A DNA stretch of 64,000 nt from Bufo bufo. Lineage: Eukaryota > Chordata > Amphibia > Anura > Bufonidae. Positions within the stretch are counted from its first letter, which is position 1. Each line of letters starts with the position of its first letter. The notes below the pieces were generated by a model. That model ran no database searches and had not been told where the DNA came from. It saw only the letters and a program-made list of their open reading frames with translations. Location: the NCBI RefSeq assembly GCF_905171765.1, contig NC_053391.1, forward strand, positions 151,734,839-151,798,838, written 5' to 3'. Positions 45,961 to 56,198 of the stretch are shown here, piece after piece. The position numbers and the translations under genes are program-made.

Positions 45961-46980
45961 GTAGACCCCAGTAAGTGCAGCAGAGATGATGACACTTTGT
46001 GGGCTTGTGCTGCACATGTTCAAAAATTAAAAATAAGACAGTATTTGAGTGTAGATTCTTTTTACCGCACTCCTATTTATCATATGGCTATGTCCTAGAC
46101 AGTTTGACAATATGAAGCAATTATAAATTTTTTACTTTACAAAGATAATTCACAGTGCCTGCCCCAAAATTAAATAAGATTTTACAGTCTATTTAAAATT
46201 AGGCCAGTCCATGACCACTTTAACACTAAGTTTTCTGAGGTGTACACTTCTGAAAGAAACATCTGTATAGACGAGTTCTTCATATATTTTTAAGGGAGGG
46301 CAAGTTATGGCATTAAAATGTATTAGTTGTGGTAGAGTAGTTCAACAGTTCACTGGTTTATGAAGGGAAAAACATCCTTATTGAACCCCCAGAATACCCA
46401 CCTGTCCTAGCAGTTAGTGGGAAAATAGTGTGCAACTTAGGCTACTTTCACACTGGCGTTTTGGCTTTCCGTTTGTGAGATCCGTTCACATGACAGTAGC
46501 TCAATTCTATTGTCCCAATACACAAGTTTATAAATCGTCAATATTTTATTAGTAGTTATTAGGTTTTTTTCTATCTGTCCATCGATCTGGTTATTTAGGG
46601 AGATACCCCCAAACAAACAACTGACATCTACAGAGTTAAAAGATCTAGATAGAGCATCTTCTCAATATTTTTTTCTCTGTTGAGCTCTCAATGTCTATAG
46701 CAACTGCTTGGAGCTTAGACATTGTGATATGGGAATTGACTTTATATTCTTATGGTTGGTAAACATTGTCAAAAGTGATGAGGAATTTTTTTTTAAAATT
46801 GATTCGACAAACTTTAACAAGAAATTTGATTAGTTATGAATTACTTCGTAAAGAAACGCATTCCACTCTATGCAGTGGACGCAATGATGAGTCACATTCA
46901 GCCTGTCAGCATTTAATCAGGGGATAAAAAAATACATACTTACCTCATCCATTTGATCATAGAGAGGCCGTCATGGCCAT
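45961..46980. other. Low-repeat AT-rich sequence with short MITE scraps
   Basis: 45961-46440 continues the low-repeat stretch. ggctactttcacactggcgt at 46441 resembles the terminus of a common MITE, and gctggtgtgaaagcagcct at 53665 resembles the opposite end. 46860-46980 shares acctcatcc and gtcatggccatcttgatt with 2520-2560. No gene. Confidence 0.45.
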
Positions 46981-48395
46981 CTTGATTAACCCCTTAACGA
47001 CCAGCGGCGTACATATATGGCACTGGTCGGGTCTTTAATGATAGCGCCCGCTCCTGAGCGCTGGAAGCGCCATAGCCACGGGTGGCCGCCTTCTTCTTAT
47101 AGCAGACACCCACGACTCATGTCCGCAACTGTCAGTAGTGCCGATAGAGGTCATTTAACCCCTCAGATGCCGTGGTCAATCCTGATCACGGCATCTGAGC
47201 GCGTGAAACACCGGAAGCGCGCGCTTCCGGTGATGCTCTTGCTCCCCCGTGCGGCGATCGGAGGAGCCGGAGCTTGTGTGCAGCAGACCCTGTGTTTGTG
47301 AATGACAGGAGGCTGCTGCATGGTATTTCTTGTGGAGCCCTTGCCTGTAGGGCTCCATAGGAAAGTAGTAAAATCATCATAGATTCAAATGCTAGTGCAT
47401 TGGAGTCTATGAGAATAGCAATATAATGATTGCATGTTATAGTTCCCTATGGGAATTATAAAAAAGTGTAAAAAAAAAAGTTTTTTCTCAAAATAAGTAT
47501 AAAAGAACTAAAAAAATTAAAAAAATACACATCATGGGTGTCGCGATGTGTGAAAATGCCCATAGTATAAAAATATTAAAATATATTCCTGATACGGCAA
47601 ACAGCAAAACGGAAAAAAGCATCCAAATAGACGATTCACAGTTTTTGGTCTCTTCATTTTCTACAAAAAAATGTAATAACAAGTGATCAAAAATTCATAT
47701 ACACAACCCAGAATGGTATCAATGAAAAGTTCAGATCGCCTCGCAAAAAATTTGCCGCATACAGCTCCGTACACATAATTGCAAAAAAGTTATAGGGGTC
47801 AAAATGGTGACAAAAAATAAAACTGATTTTTTGCCCCTTTTAAATTTTTTTATTACTATCAAAACACAAAAAAAACTATACATATAAGGTATCGACGGAT
47901 TCATACTGACCTGTAGAATAAGGCTACGTCTACACAACAACATTTGTCGCGTGACAGATAGGGTACAACTACACTGAAACATTTGTCGCGCAACATTTTG
48001 TTGCACTAATGTCGCGCGACAATTTTTATAATGGCAGTCTATGGATTTTTCTGCGACTGTTGCGTCGCAGTCGCAGCATGTTGCATGTTGCAGTGCGACA
48101 CCATAGACTGCCATTATAAAAATTGTTGCGCGACATTAGTGCAACAAAATGTTGCGTGACAAATGTCGTCGTGTAGACGTAGCCTTAAAGTAACCGGTCA
48201 GTTTTATCATTTATCGAATGTCGTAAATAAATAAACTTAAAACTGGTGGAATTGCATTTTTATTTTTTTTTGCAATTTCACCCCATTTGGATTTTTTCCC
48301 CGCTTCCCACTACATCATATGCAATATTAAATGGTGGCGTTGGAAATTAGAACTTGTTCTGCAAAAATCAAGCCCTCATATGGCTATGTGAACAG
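46981..48395. mobile_element. Dispersed repeat starting aaccccttaacgacc, host of PLE2
   Basis: Starts taaccccttaacgaccagcg. Later parts contain taacaagtgatcaaaaattc, aatggtatcaatgaaaag, aagccctcatatggctatgt and, beyond PLE2, aaaaaagttatggctctgg at 53617. Removing PLE2 joins these into the usual order of this family. It also carries a fold-back MITE (47920-48186). Non-coding; the small open frames inside lack any domain. Confidence 0.55.
47920..48186. mobile_element. Palindromic MITE
   Basis: Arms aaggctacgtctacac and gtgtagacgtagcctt, with further pairing of caacattttgttgcactaat with attagtgcaacaaaatgttg and of tataatggcagtctatgg with ccatagactgccattata. The left arm holds a short extra partial duplication. 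A strong hairpin of about 100-bp arms; target duplication uncertain. Confidence 0.85.
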
Positions 48396-48408
48396 ACAAA
48401 TAAAAAAG

Positions 48409-49060
48409 GTATATGCAAATGTGAAGGGGCACACTCAGAAGGGAAACACTAGATGGATGATACAATAGTATTTTAATACTTTAAAAACACACCCTTAAAA
48501 TTAATATAAAACATACATAAAAAACGCACGTCACACGTATACAAAACGTTGCGTGTAACAATCCTACACAATGATCTCTGGTTGTAGGTAAATGCAGCAG
48601 CAATGTCCCAATCCAATGTGCTTATAATGATAGTGCAGACAATGTCCCAATCAGAGTCCTAATTGATATAATAATGGCACTATGGCCAAATCCTGATAGA
48701 ACAGTGATGATATTATCATCAATGTTCTATCAGGATTTGGCCATAGTGCCATTATTATATCAATTGCTGCATTTACCTACAACCAGAGATCATTGTGTAG
48801 GATTGTTACACGCGACGTTTTGTATACGTGTGACGTGCGTTTTTTATGTATGTTTTATATTAATTTTAAGGGTGTGTTTTTAAAGTATTAAAATACTATT
48901 GTATCATCCATCTAGTGTTTCCCTTCTGAGTGTGCCCCTTCACATTTGCATATACCTCATTTACTCTTTCTAGGTCCTGAGGGTAGGACCGGAGGGTGAG
49001 CACCTATCCATACGAAGTAGGGGTGAGCCGCTGTATCTTTTTCATTTTACCTATTTTAGT
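48409..49060 (+). repeat. PLE2 5' end: inverted plus direct terminal repeat
   Basis: 48409-48710 is the reverse complement of 53223-53535, and 48716-49060 is a direct copy of most of the same repeat. The two meet at the perfect palindrome gatgatattatcatc near 48705-48720. An inverted copy before the direct one is a known PLE arrangement. Confidence 0.9.
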
Positions 49061-49092
49061 ACCCTCAACAGCTGAGCTCCCCTTTTTTCGAG

Positions 49093-50013
49093 ATGGACAT
49101 TTGGGAACACTTAGATAATAAATACAAAAAAATAGAGGCCTTTACCTTCAATGTGGAAGGTGAAGCATTGGCAGGAATGACAAGATCAATGGATGATGTT
49201 TTTAGGGTTCTGGAGAGGACTCTGCAACGTCAGTTGCGTAATAAGTGGGAGATAAGATCACTTACGCAATATTTGGATAGGGGCCTCATCCCTAGGGGTT
49301 TGGCACTCACCAAGACACCCGCATCGGATCTGGTGGATGACAAATTCAAAAAGGAATGGGATGGTCTCCTGAAAATACAGTCAGGAGCCCTTATACAAAT
49401 GATCATCAAAAGAAGGACTCAAATGACAGAGGAGATGACAGGGCAAATAGATACCCTAAAAAGGGAGATAGAAGCATTCCCAGACACCGATGCAGTCCGT
49501 AAATGGCATGAGAGAATTTGTAAAAATTTGGACGCATTGGAAAGAGAGATAATAGGAAAAAAGTCTAGAAAATTGCACCATATGGAGAGGAAAGAAGCCA
49601 CTGAGGTTTATGAACAGAGGGAGGTTGAGCACATTAACACACAGGGGATACAATTTGAGAATGTGAAAATCACAAATAGGTTTGAGACACTGGTAACACC
49701 ACATTTTTTAGATTTCACTCCCCCACACCACAAAGCACCAACAAGGAGCACACGCACCCCTACCCCACCACGACAGGAAACAAAGAAACACAATCACAGG
49801 ACACAGGGTTATGCACACAATTACAATTTGAGGGAGCGTCCGAGGGATTATGCACAGGACAGAGGGAATCACCAAACACACAGACAGGAGCACAGGCACT
49901 ATCAGAACACAGCACATCACTACACACCAGTAACGAGCAGGCCACAAAGACACGATCACAACGAAAAATTCGGAGAGGACGACATGCACATAACAAGGAA
50001 GCACAGGAATTAA
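49093..50013 (+). pseudogene. PLE2 N-terminal region
   Basis: A 306-codon open stretch (MDIWEHLDNKYKKIEAFTFN...) rich in charged residues. Residues about 80-180 (KEWDGLLKIQSG, TGQIDTLKREIEAF, NLDALEREI) look like coiled coil, and the C-terminal third is basic with many H, R and T (PTRSTRTPTPPRQ). Such a region precedes RT in vertebrate PLEs. It ends at 50013, but the next frame is open from well upstream (RSQRKIRRGRHAHNKEAQEL), so a frameshift between about 49800 and 49950 probably split one long protein into two. Confidence 0.75.
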
Positions 50014-50027
50014 CACCAGCAACCACC

Positions 50028-52295
50028 AATGTAATAAACATCAGTGACACTGTACTTACAGACATCCAGGTGCAGCTTCTCAACAAGGGTCTAAAGTTTG
50101 CCCCCACAAATCCTATGGATAAATTTGCCACATACATAGGAGTGGAGAAGTTCATTAGACGACTATGTCTTAAGAAATATTTTTTTTAAAATCCCATTAA
50201 TAGAGAGATGGATATGGAAGGGAATACAAGCAAATATCTACATACAGATTTGAAGGCTAGATCCCAAAAATTTCCGAGGCAGGAGATTAGTAGTGAAATG
50301 GCCGCATTCAAGAACAATGTAGAGCGGGATCTGAGGAGAATTAAAAGTCATAGGGTCAATACAAACCTGAATAAAGAGGGAATTAAGGCCATTAAATCAT
50401 TGCAAGAGGCAAATGATATCACAATTAGGCCAGCCGACAAGGGCGGGGCTGTTGTCATACTCAATACGGCAGATTACCTGCAAGAATGCTATAGACAGTT
50501 AGGATAAGAAAATACCTATCAAAAACTAAAGGGAGACCCGACAGAGGAGTATTATAATATTCTTAAGGGTTATTGTGAAGGGGGAACACAAGCGGGTTTT
50601 CTTTCTGATCAGGAAGCGAGGTTTATCCTGGACACTGAGAGGAGGATCCCGATGTTTTATTTTGTCCCCAAGATCCATAAGAATCTGGAAGCACCCCCAG
50701 GTCACCCAATAGTGTCGGGCATCCAGTCTATATCATGTAACTTATCCAAGTACATTGATCAATGGCTTCAACCCTATGTAAAGCGAGTGCCATCTTACAT
50801 TCGTGATACAACCGACATTATTAAAACATTGGAGAATGTCAAATGGGTAGATGGATGGATCTTGGGGACACTGGATGTTGGATTCCTCTATACAGTGATC
50901 GAGCACACTAAGGGGATACAGGCATTATATGAACAACTGTCGGGAGATGCCGGTCTCTCAACTGAACAATTGGAATTCCTATTAGATGGAGTGAGATATA
51001 TATTGGCTCATAATTATTTTTCTTTTGAGCGGGAGTTCTATGTTCAGCGTACCGGCACCGCCATGGGCACCAGATTCGCCCCCAGCTATGCCAATCTATT
51101 TTTGGCTCAGTGGGAAAGGGAGGTCATCCTACCCAGGCTGGGGACGGATCTGGTGCTATGGCGGCAGTACATCGATGATATTTTGTTTATTTGGCAGGAT
51201 ACAACTGAATTTCTTGACCTATTCCTCAATAACATCAATAACAATGATAGGAACCTTGTATTCAGCCCCATTGTTAGTAAAGAAAAGGTCGAATTTTTGG
51301 ATCTAGAGATATGGATAAAGGATGACCAGCTGCACTGCAACACGTTTTTCAAGCCAGGGGCCAAAAACAGCTTCATCAGGTTTGCTAGCTGCCATCTTCC
51401 GTGATGGCTGATCAACATACCGACCAGTCAGTTCCGCAGACTTAGGCGGAACTGTACGGTCGATAGCAAATTTGAGGAAGAGGCCATTGGCTTGAAACAA
51501 CTATTGCTGGAAAGAGATTACCCAGTCCAGGTAATTAATAAATCATTAGAGAAAGTAAAAAGGATGGAAAGAAAATAATTTTTCGTAGCTGGTCCGCCAC
51601 AACCACCAGATGAAATATTGAGGATTATCCTTCCATTTAGTTCCCAGTACAGGGTGATGGAAAGGAGTATTCGGAAGCACTGGGGACACTTGTTGAATGA
51701 CAAGGTGATTGGCCCTCTTCTAGGTGAGGTACCTAAAATAACGTACACGAGGGCTAATAATCTAGCAGGTAAAATAGCCCCGACCGTGAAAGTTAGGAAA
51801 GAGAACCATCAACAACAAAAAAGCAATTGGTTGACGGTAAATGGGTTTTTTAAGTGTGGCAGATGTGCCAACTGTAGGATTACCAGTTTTCCCAAAAAAA
51901 ATACAACAGTAGTATCTACAGTAAACTCTTTCAGTTTGGAGATACAAGAATGCCTGACTTGCGATTCTACTGATGTCATATATTTGCTACAATGTGGGTG
52001 CAGGAAGCAATATATTGGCAGAACAAAAAGAACGCTTAAAAAGAGAGTAGCGGAACATGTGGCAAATATCAGGAAAGGTTTAGAAACACACTCTCTATCT
52101 AAACACTTCAAAATTCAACACAATTGTGACCCAACTGGCCTAAAATTTACGGCCATTGAAAGGGTTAAGAAAGTATGGAGAGGGGGAAACCATATTGCAC
52201 ACATGTCAAGACAGGAATCCCGCAGAATCTTTGAGTATGATACAATTATTCCCAGGGGCCTCAACGCCGAGATGGAGGTGTTTGGGTTTCTGTGA
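50028..52295 (+). pseudogene. PLE2 RT plus GIY-YIG endonuclease, four stops
   Basis: One frame throughout. NVINISDTVLTDIQVQLLNK and GLKFAPTNP lead into RT; TAA at about 50187 follows KKYFF. Then TIRPADKGGAVVILN, TAA near 50505, MFYFVPKIHKNLEAPPGHPIVSG, TLDVGFLYTVI, RTGTAMGTRFAPSYANLFLAQWE, QYIDDILFIW (catalytic aspartates intact) and VEFLDLEIWI. TGA at 51402 and TAA near 51574 precede the last part, from 51618: the linker GFFKCGRCANC, then the GIY-YIG nuclease VIYLLQCGCRKQYIGRTKRTLKKRVAEH, ending EVFGFL at 52295. No frameshift in 2.2 kb, so decay is recent. It would copy RNA into DNA at a nicked target. Confidence 0.93.
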
Positions 52296-52760
52296 CTACT
52301 GGGGGGGCTGTCCGGTGGGGATGGGACATCGCAGTTTGGCCGATTATCGACACTGTGATCTCCCCTCCCTGCTGGACGGCTCCGCTTAGCTACAACCTTA
52401 GTCAAAAGATTCATCTCACTAATGGGTTCTGATGAACATTGTCTTATGAAGGAAATGTTGGAGGAAAGATAACGACCAACAGATTAAAAAACCGCACATA
52501 AAACGCAATTCACATTGATGCGTTTTTGATGCGGTTTTCTTCTGAATGATTGCCTGACCTTGCAGTCTTATCCATGTACTGTTTTTATTTTAAATTAAGT
52601 ATATGGGGTGTAGTATTTATGATTATAATCTTCATTTAAGTATATTTTAACTGTGGAGTATGATACAAAGAAGGAGCAATCCAATCCATCCCGCATATTA
52701 GTATAAGCACAGAAAAGTGGGATTGTGGGTAAGAAAATTCCATTTATAAGGAGTGAGAAT

Positions 52761-52834
52761 CCACTCACTCGGTTGGCCACTGAGGAAGGGGCGTAAGACC
52801 CTGAAACGCGTCTGGCAATACAGAGTGAGCGTGG
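52761..52834 (+). ncRNA. Hammerhead ribozyme motif of PLE2
   Basis: All core parts are present in order. CTGAGGA (52780-52786) fits CUGANGA. AGGG gcgtaaga CCCT forms stem II. GAAA (52803-52806) follows, then CGCGTC with the expected cleavage after GTC (52812). Stem I forms between ttggcca and tggcaa (one bulged G), and extends beyond an internal loop through ccac..tcactc pairing with gagtga..gtgg. Stem III is very short, as described for PLE-associated hammerheads. It lies on the RT-coding strand, downstream of the ORF. Self-cleavage is inferred from structure. Confidence 0.85.
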
Positions 52835-53222
52835 ATTCATAGAAAGAATAAGGAAGCCTGATATCAAAGGATACAAATGTACGAGATCTCTTTTCGGCAC
52901 AGAACCGGAGCACAAGGCGCACAGCAGTGACGTCAGTTCAGCGTCCAGCCAGTACCCTAGACAACCAGGTCACGTGGGACGCCTTGTTCGGCCGAGTACA
53001 CCACGTGGGACGCTGCGAGTGTACGGCCACCTGGGAAGCCAGCGCTGCGGTCAGGCAGCTAAGAAGGGCAAGACCGGGCTCGTACTGGGACATCACAAGC
53101 GGCAAGAGACTGTAAGTAACTGGATTGTCAGTCTCATTGTGAAGTCAGCGTTAACTACCTTCATTTACCTTTGAACGCTCATATCACCGGACATTGGTAC
53201 TGGGTATATCATTACCATTACT

Positions 53223-53610
53223 GCTCCATCAGGATTTGGCCATAGTGCCATTGTTATATCAATTAGGACTCTGATTGGGACATTGTCTGCACTATCATTA
53301 TAAGCACATTGGATTGGGACATTGCTGCTGCATTTACCTACAACCAGAGATCATTGTGTAGGATTGTTACACGCAACGTTTTGTATACGTGTGACGTGCG
53401 TTTTTTATGTATGTTTTATATTAATTTTAAGGGTGTGTTTTTAAAGTATTAAAATACTATTGTATCATCCATCTAGTGTTTCCCTTCAGAGTGTGCCCCT
53501 TCACATTTGCATATACCTCATTTACTCTTTCTAGGTCCTGAGGGTAGGACCGGAGGGTGAGCACCTATCCATACGAAGTAGGGGTGAGCCGCTGTATCTT
53601 TTTCATTTAT
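53223..53610 (+). repeat. PLE2 3' terminal repeat
   Basis: Direct repeat of 48716-49060, plus a part (aggactctgattgggacatt) found only in the inverted 5' copy. It carries tacacgcaacgttttgtata and ends gccgctgtatctttttcatt just before the target duplication. Confidence 0.9.
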
Positions 53611-53763
53611 ACAAATAAAAAAGTTATGGCTCTGGAAGGCATGCCGGATCCAGCAAAAACGCTGGTGTGAAAGCAGCCTTCCATTGTAGCAGTAATTGAA
53701 GTTGGAGAAGTAATTAGAGCTGTTAGATAATTTGCCAGTAAATTTAGCTTATTTTGTTAGAAC

Positions 53764-54302
53764 ACTAAGGGGTACATTTAAACTGCCGATCTTAATATGG
53801 ATCCTCCAAAGTTATGTAGCGGCTCCTGCTAGGGGTCTTACATTTAAACCATTTTCTACGCTGTGTTCCGCGGCCGTGAGCGGCCCGTGGTATGCCGGGC
53901 TGGATTCCTGCTGACAGCAGGAACGCACGGCATCATTGGTTGCTATGACACCGTGCGCTTCATGCCGCCGCTGCACTACAGTAATACACTCGTATAGATC
54001 TATACGAGTGTATTACTGTAGTGCAGCGGCGGCATAAAGCACACGGCGTCATAGCAACCAATGATGCTGTCAGCAGGAATCCAGCCCGGCATAATACGGG
54101 CCGCTCGCGGCCGCAGAACACAGCCGTGTGCATTCGACCTAAAATAGGCGTAGAAAATGGTAAAGGAGACGGGCCTGCAGGCCTGTCCCTTCGATGCCAT
54201 GCCCACTTTTTTAGACATGGTGTGTGGGGGGAAAAGTTTCAGATTTGCACCAGAAATATGCCTAATATAAGGGTATTTCTGTTTAATTAATGACCCCCTA
54301 AG
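53764..54302. mobile_element. Fold-back element with a near-perfect inner palindrome
   Basis: Outer ends actaaggggtacatttaaa and ttaattaatgaccccctaag are inverted repeats, and accattttctacgc pairs with gcgtagaaaatggt. The inner hairpin (53861-54123) has arms of about 130 bp meeting at cgtatagatctatacg (centre 54000/54001). Left-arm gcatcattggttgctatga matches an inverted repeat in the MITE at 39560-39595. Non-coding. Confidence 0.8.
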
Positions 54303-54978
54303 TATTTCTACCAATTAGTCTCAATAGAATGAACACTGAAAAATAAGATATATAAAAAATACTAAAATGTATAGGTGAAAAATGACTAGTTCTGGCATGT
54401 TAGATTCTAATTTCAAAATATAACTCCAAATGCACATATCAATATTTTAGAGTCGTAGGCTGGTATCACATGTGGGTCTATCTGATCCGACAGGCTGTTC
54501 CATTAGAGGGACAGCCTGCCAGAGTTCACTGTATCCAGCATAGTCAGATACTGCTGTTTATTGCCAGACCTATTGACTATAATGGGATCCAGTTGGTTTC
54601 GGCATGAGTATTGAGTTTTGGCAGGAGAAAAAGAACTGCATGCATGCAAACAAACAAACAAACAAGAAAAACAGACTAATTCATACCTCACCCGACAGCA
54701 GATCCAGGTATGTGGACCTTTACAAAAAGTATTTGAGTACTCCAGCACTAGTATGTTACTGCTATTCATGTTTGTGCAATACATTTTGATAAATTTTGGA
54801 ATGGTGAGACTTCTTCCTAAACAGGACCCATATAAAAAATAAAAAAATATGCATAGGCCCCTTTCACATGGGCTAGAATTCCGTGCGGGTGCAATGCGTG
54901 AGGTGAACGCATTGCACTTGCACTAAATCCGGACCCATTCAATTCAATGGGGCTGTGCAGATGAGCAGTGATTTTCAC
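54303..54978. other. Dispersed repeat scraps, no gene
   Basis: gatccgacaggctgttcc at 54486 and gcgtgaggtgaacgcattgc at 54894 are typical of short dispersed repeats. The latter, with caattcaatggggctgtgca, was the target of hAT D. Nothing coding recognised. Confidence 0.45.
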
Positions 54979-55157
54979 TAGTGATGAGCAAGCATGCTGG
55001 GCTGAATACCTGTTGGGCTCGAGGTACCGCATATGATCGTGCGCCATGCTCGAGTCTCCACCCCGCACGTTTTGCGGCTGCTAAGCAGCCAATAAACATG
55101 CGGGTAAGTACTGCCATCACTGTAATGCCAGTAGCCATGTTGGCTGCTGGCATTACA

Positions 55158-55197
55158 GTGATTGGCTGCCCGGAACGCGTCATCGGGTGCTATATAG
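55158..55197 (+). promoter_or_regulatory. ATTGG and TATA boxes of hAT D
   Basis: cagtgattggctgcccg is followed by gctatatagcac (TATA at 55191-55197). The leader then has gggacagacagtgtaggga, like hATs E and F. Confidence 0.6.
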
Positions 55198-55539
55198 CAC
55201 CCGATAACACGTGCTCGGATCAGTCATAGTAGGAAGGGACAGACAGTGTAGGGAGCGAAATTCTCAGTTATTATTCTAGGAAAGCTTTTCAAAGTCCCAA
55301 AAGTACTTTTAAGGACTACTGTGTGTGTGTGTTAGAGCAGCAAGATATCTTTACCTGTGCTAAATTGATCAGTTTCAGGGACATCCGTGCTGAGGAAGAG
55401 ACAGATTGTGCAGGGAGAGAAATTTGCTGTTTTTACTACCAAAAGCTTTTCAAAGACCCCAAAGTCCTTTTAAGGACTACTGTGTGTGTGTTTGACAGCA
55501 ACAAGATATTTTTCTTTAATACCTATTAGTGACATAGAC

Positions 55540-56180
55540 TGTACATCATCCGCAGACTGTGTCTTTTTGCGTAAATTCAAATAATCAGCGCCACATTTAT
55601 TGTCTATAGTGTGCGTTTAATACACATCCGTGACATATACAGTACACCATGTGAAAACTGTTTCTTTAGTGTAAATTGAAATAATCAGGGGCCAGCCCTG
55701 ATCTACTGTCTCTGTAGTGTGTGCGTGTAATACATATCCGTGACATATACAGTACGCCATCCGAAAACTGTTTCTTTAGCGTAAATGTTAAAAATCTGAG
55801 CCTAATCTAGTGTCCATAGTGTGTTGTTTTCTGTGGCATATACAGTGCGCCATCCGAAAACAGTTTCTTTAGGGCAAATTTAACTAATCTGGGCCTAATA
55901 TAGTGTCCATATTCTGTGGGTTTCTGTGACATATACTGTCTTGCATCCCAAAACTGTGTTTGTATTGCAGATTCCAATAATCTGGGTCTAATATAGTGTC
56001 CATAATCTGTGGTGTTCTGTAACCAATACTGTACTACACCAGAAAACTGTGTCTGTATTGCCGGTTCCAATAATCTGGGCCTAATATAGTGGCCATAATC
56101 TGTGGGTTTCTGTGACATATACTGTCCTGCATCCGAAAACTGTGTCTTTAGCGGACAGTAAAACAATCTGTGCCACATCT
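55540..56180 (+). repeat. About 93-bp leader array of hAT D
   Basis: Six units with gtgacatatacagtacgcca, tccgaaaactgtttcttta and gggcctaatatagtgtccat. Spacing of the gaaaactg word is 110, then 91-94 bp. It ends about 20 bp before the transposase ATG. Confidence 0.92.
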
Positions 56181-56198
56181 AGTGACAAAACCATTAAT

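Larger units (their letters stand above)
48409..53610 (+). mobile_element. Penelope-like element 2 (PLE2), plus strand
   Basis: Flanked by a 13-bp duplication acaaataaaaaag (48396-48408 and 53611-53623). The 5' end has an inverted partial copy of the terminal repeat followed by a direct copy. Then come the coding region (49093-52295), a hammerhead motif (52761-52834) and the 3' terminal repeat (53223-53610). Few lesions, intact YIDD: the best-preserved PLE in the window. Confidence 0.94.

Noticed and set aside
46441..53683. One very large MITE with ends ggctactttcacac and gtgtgaaagcagcc
   Set aside because: No matching target duplication, and the interval holds pieces of other families; more likely two separate fragments.
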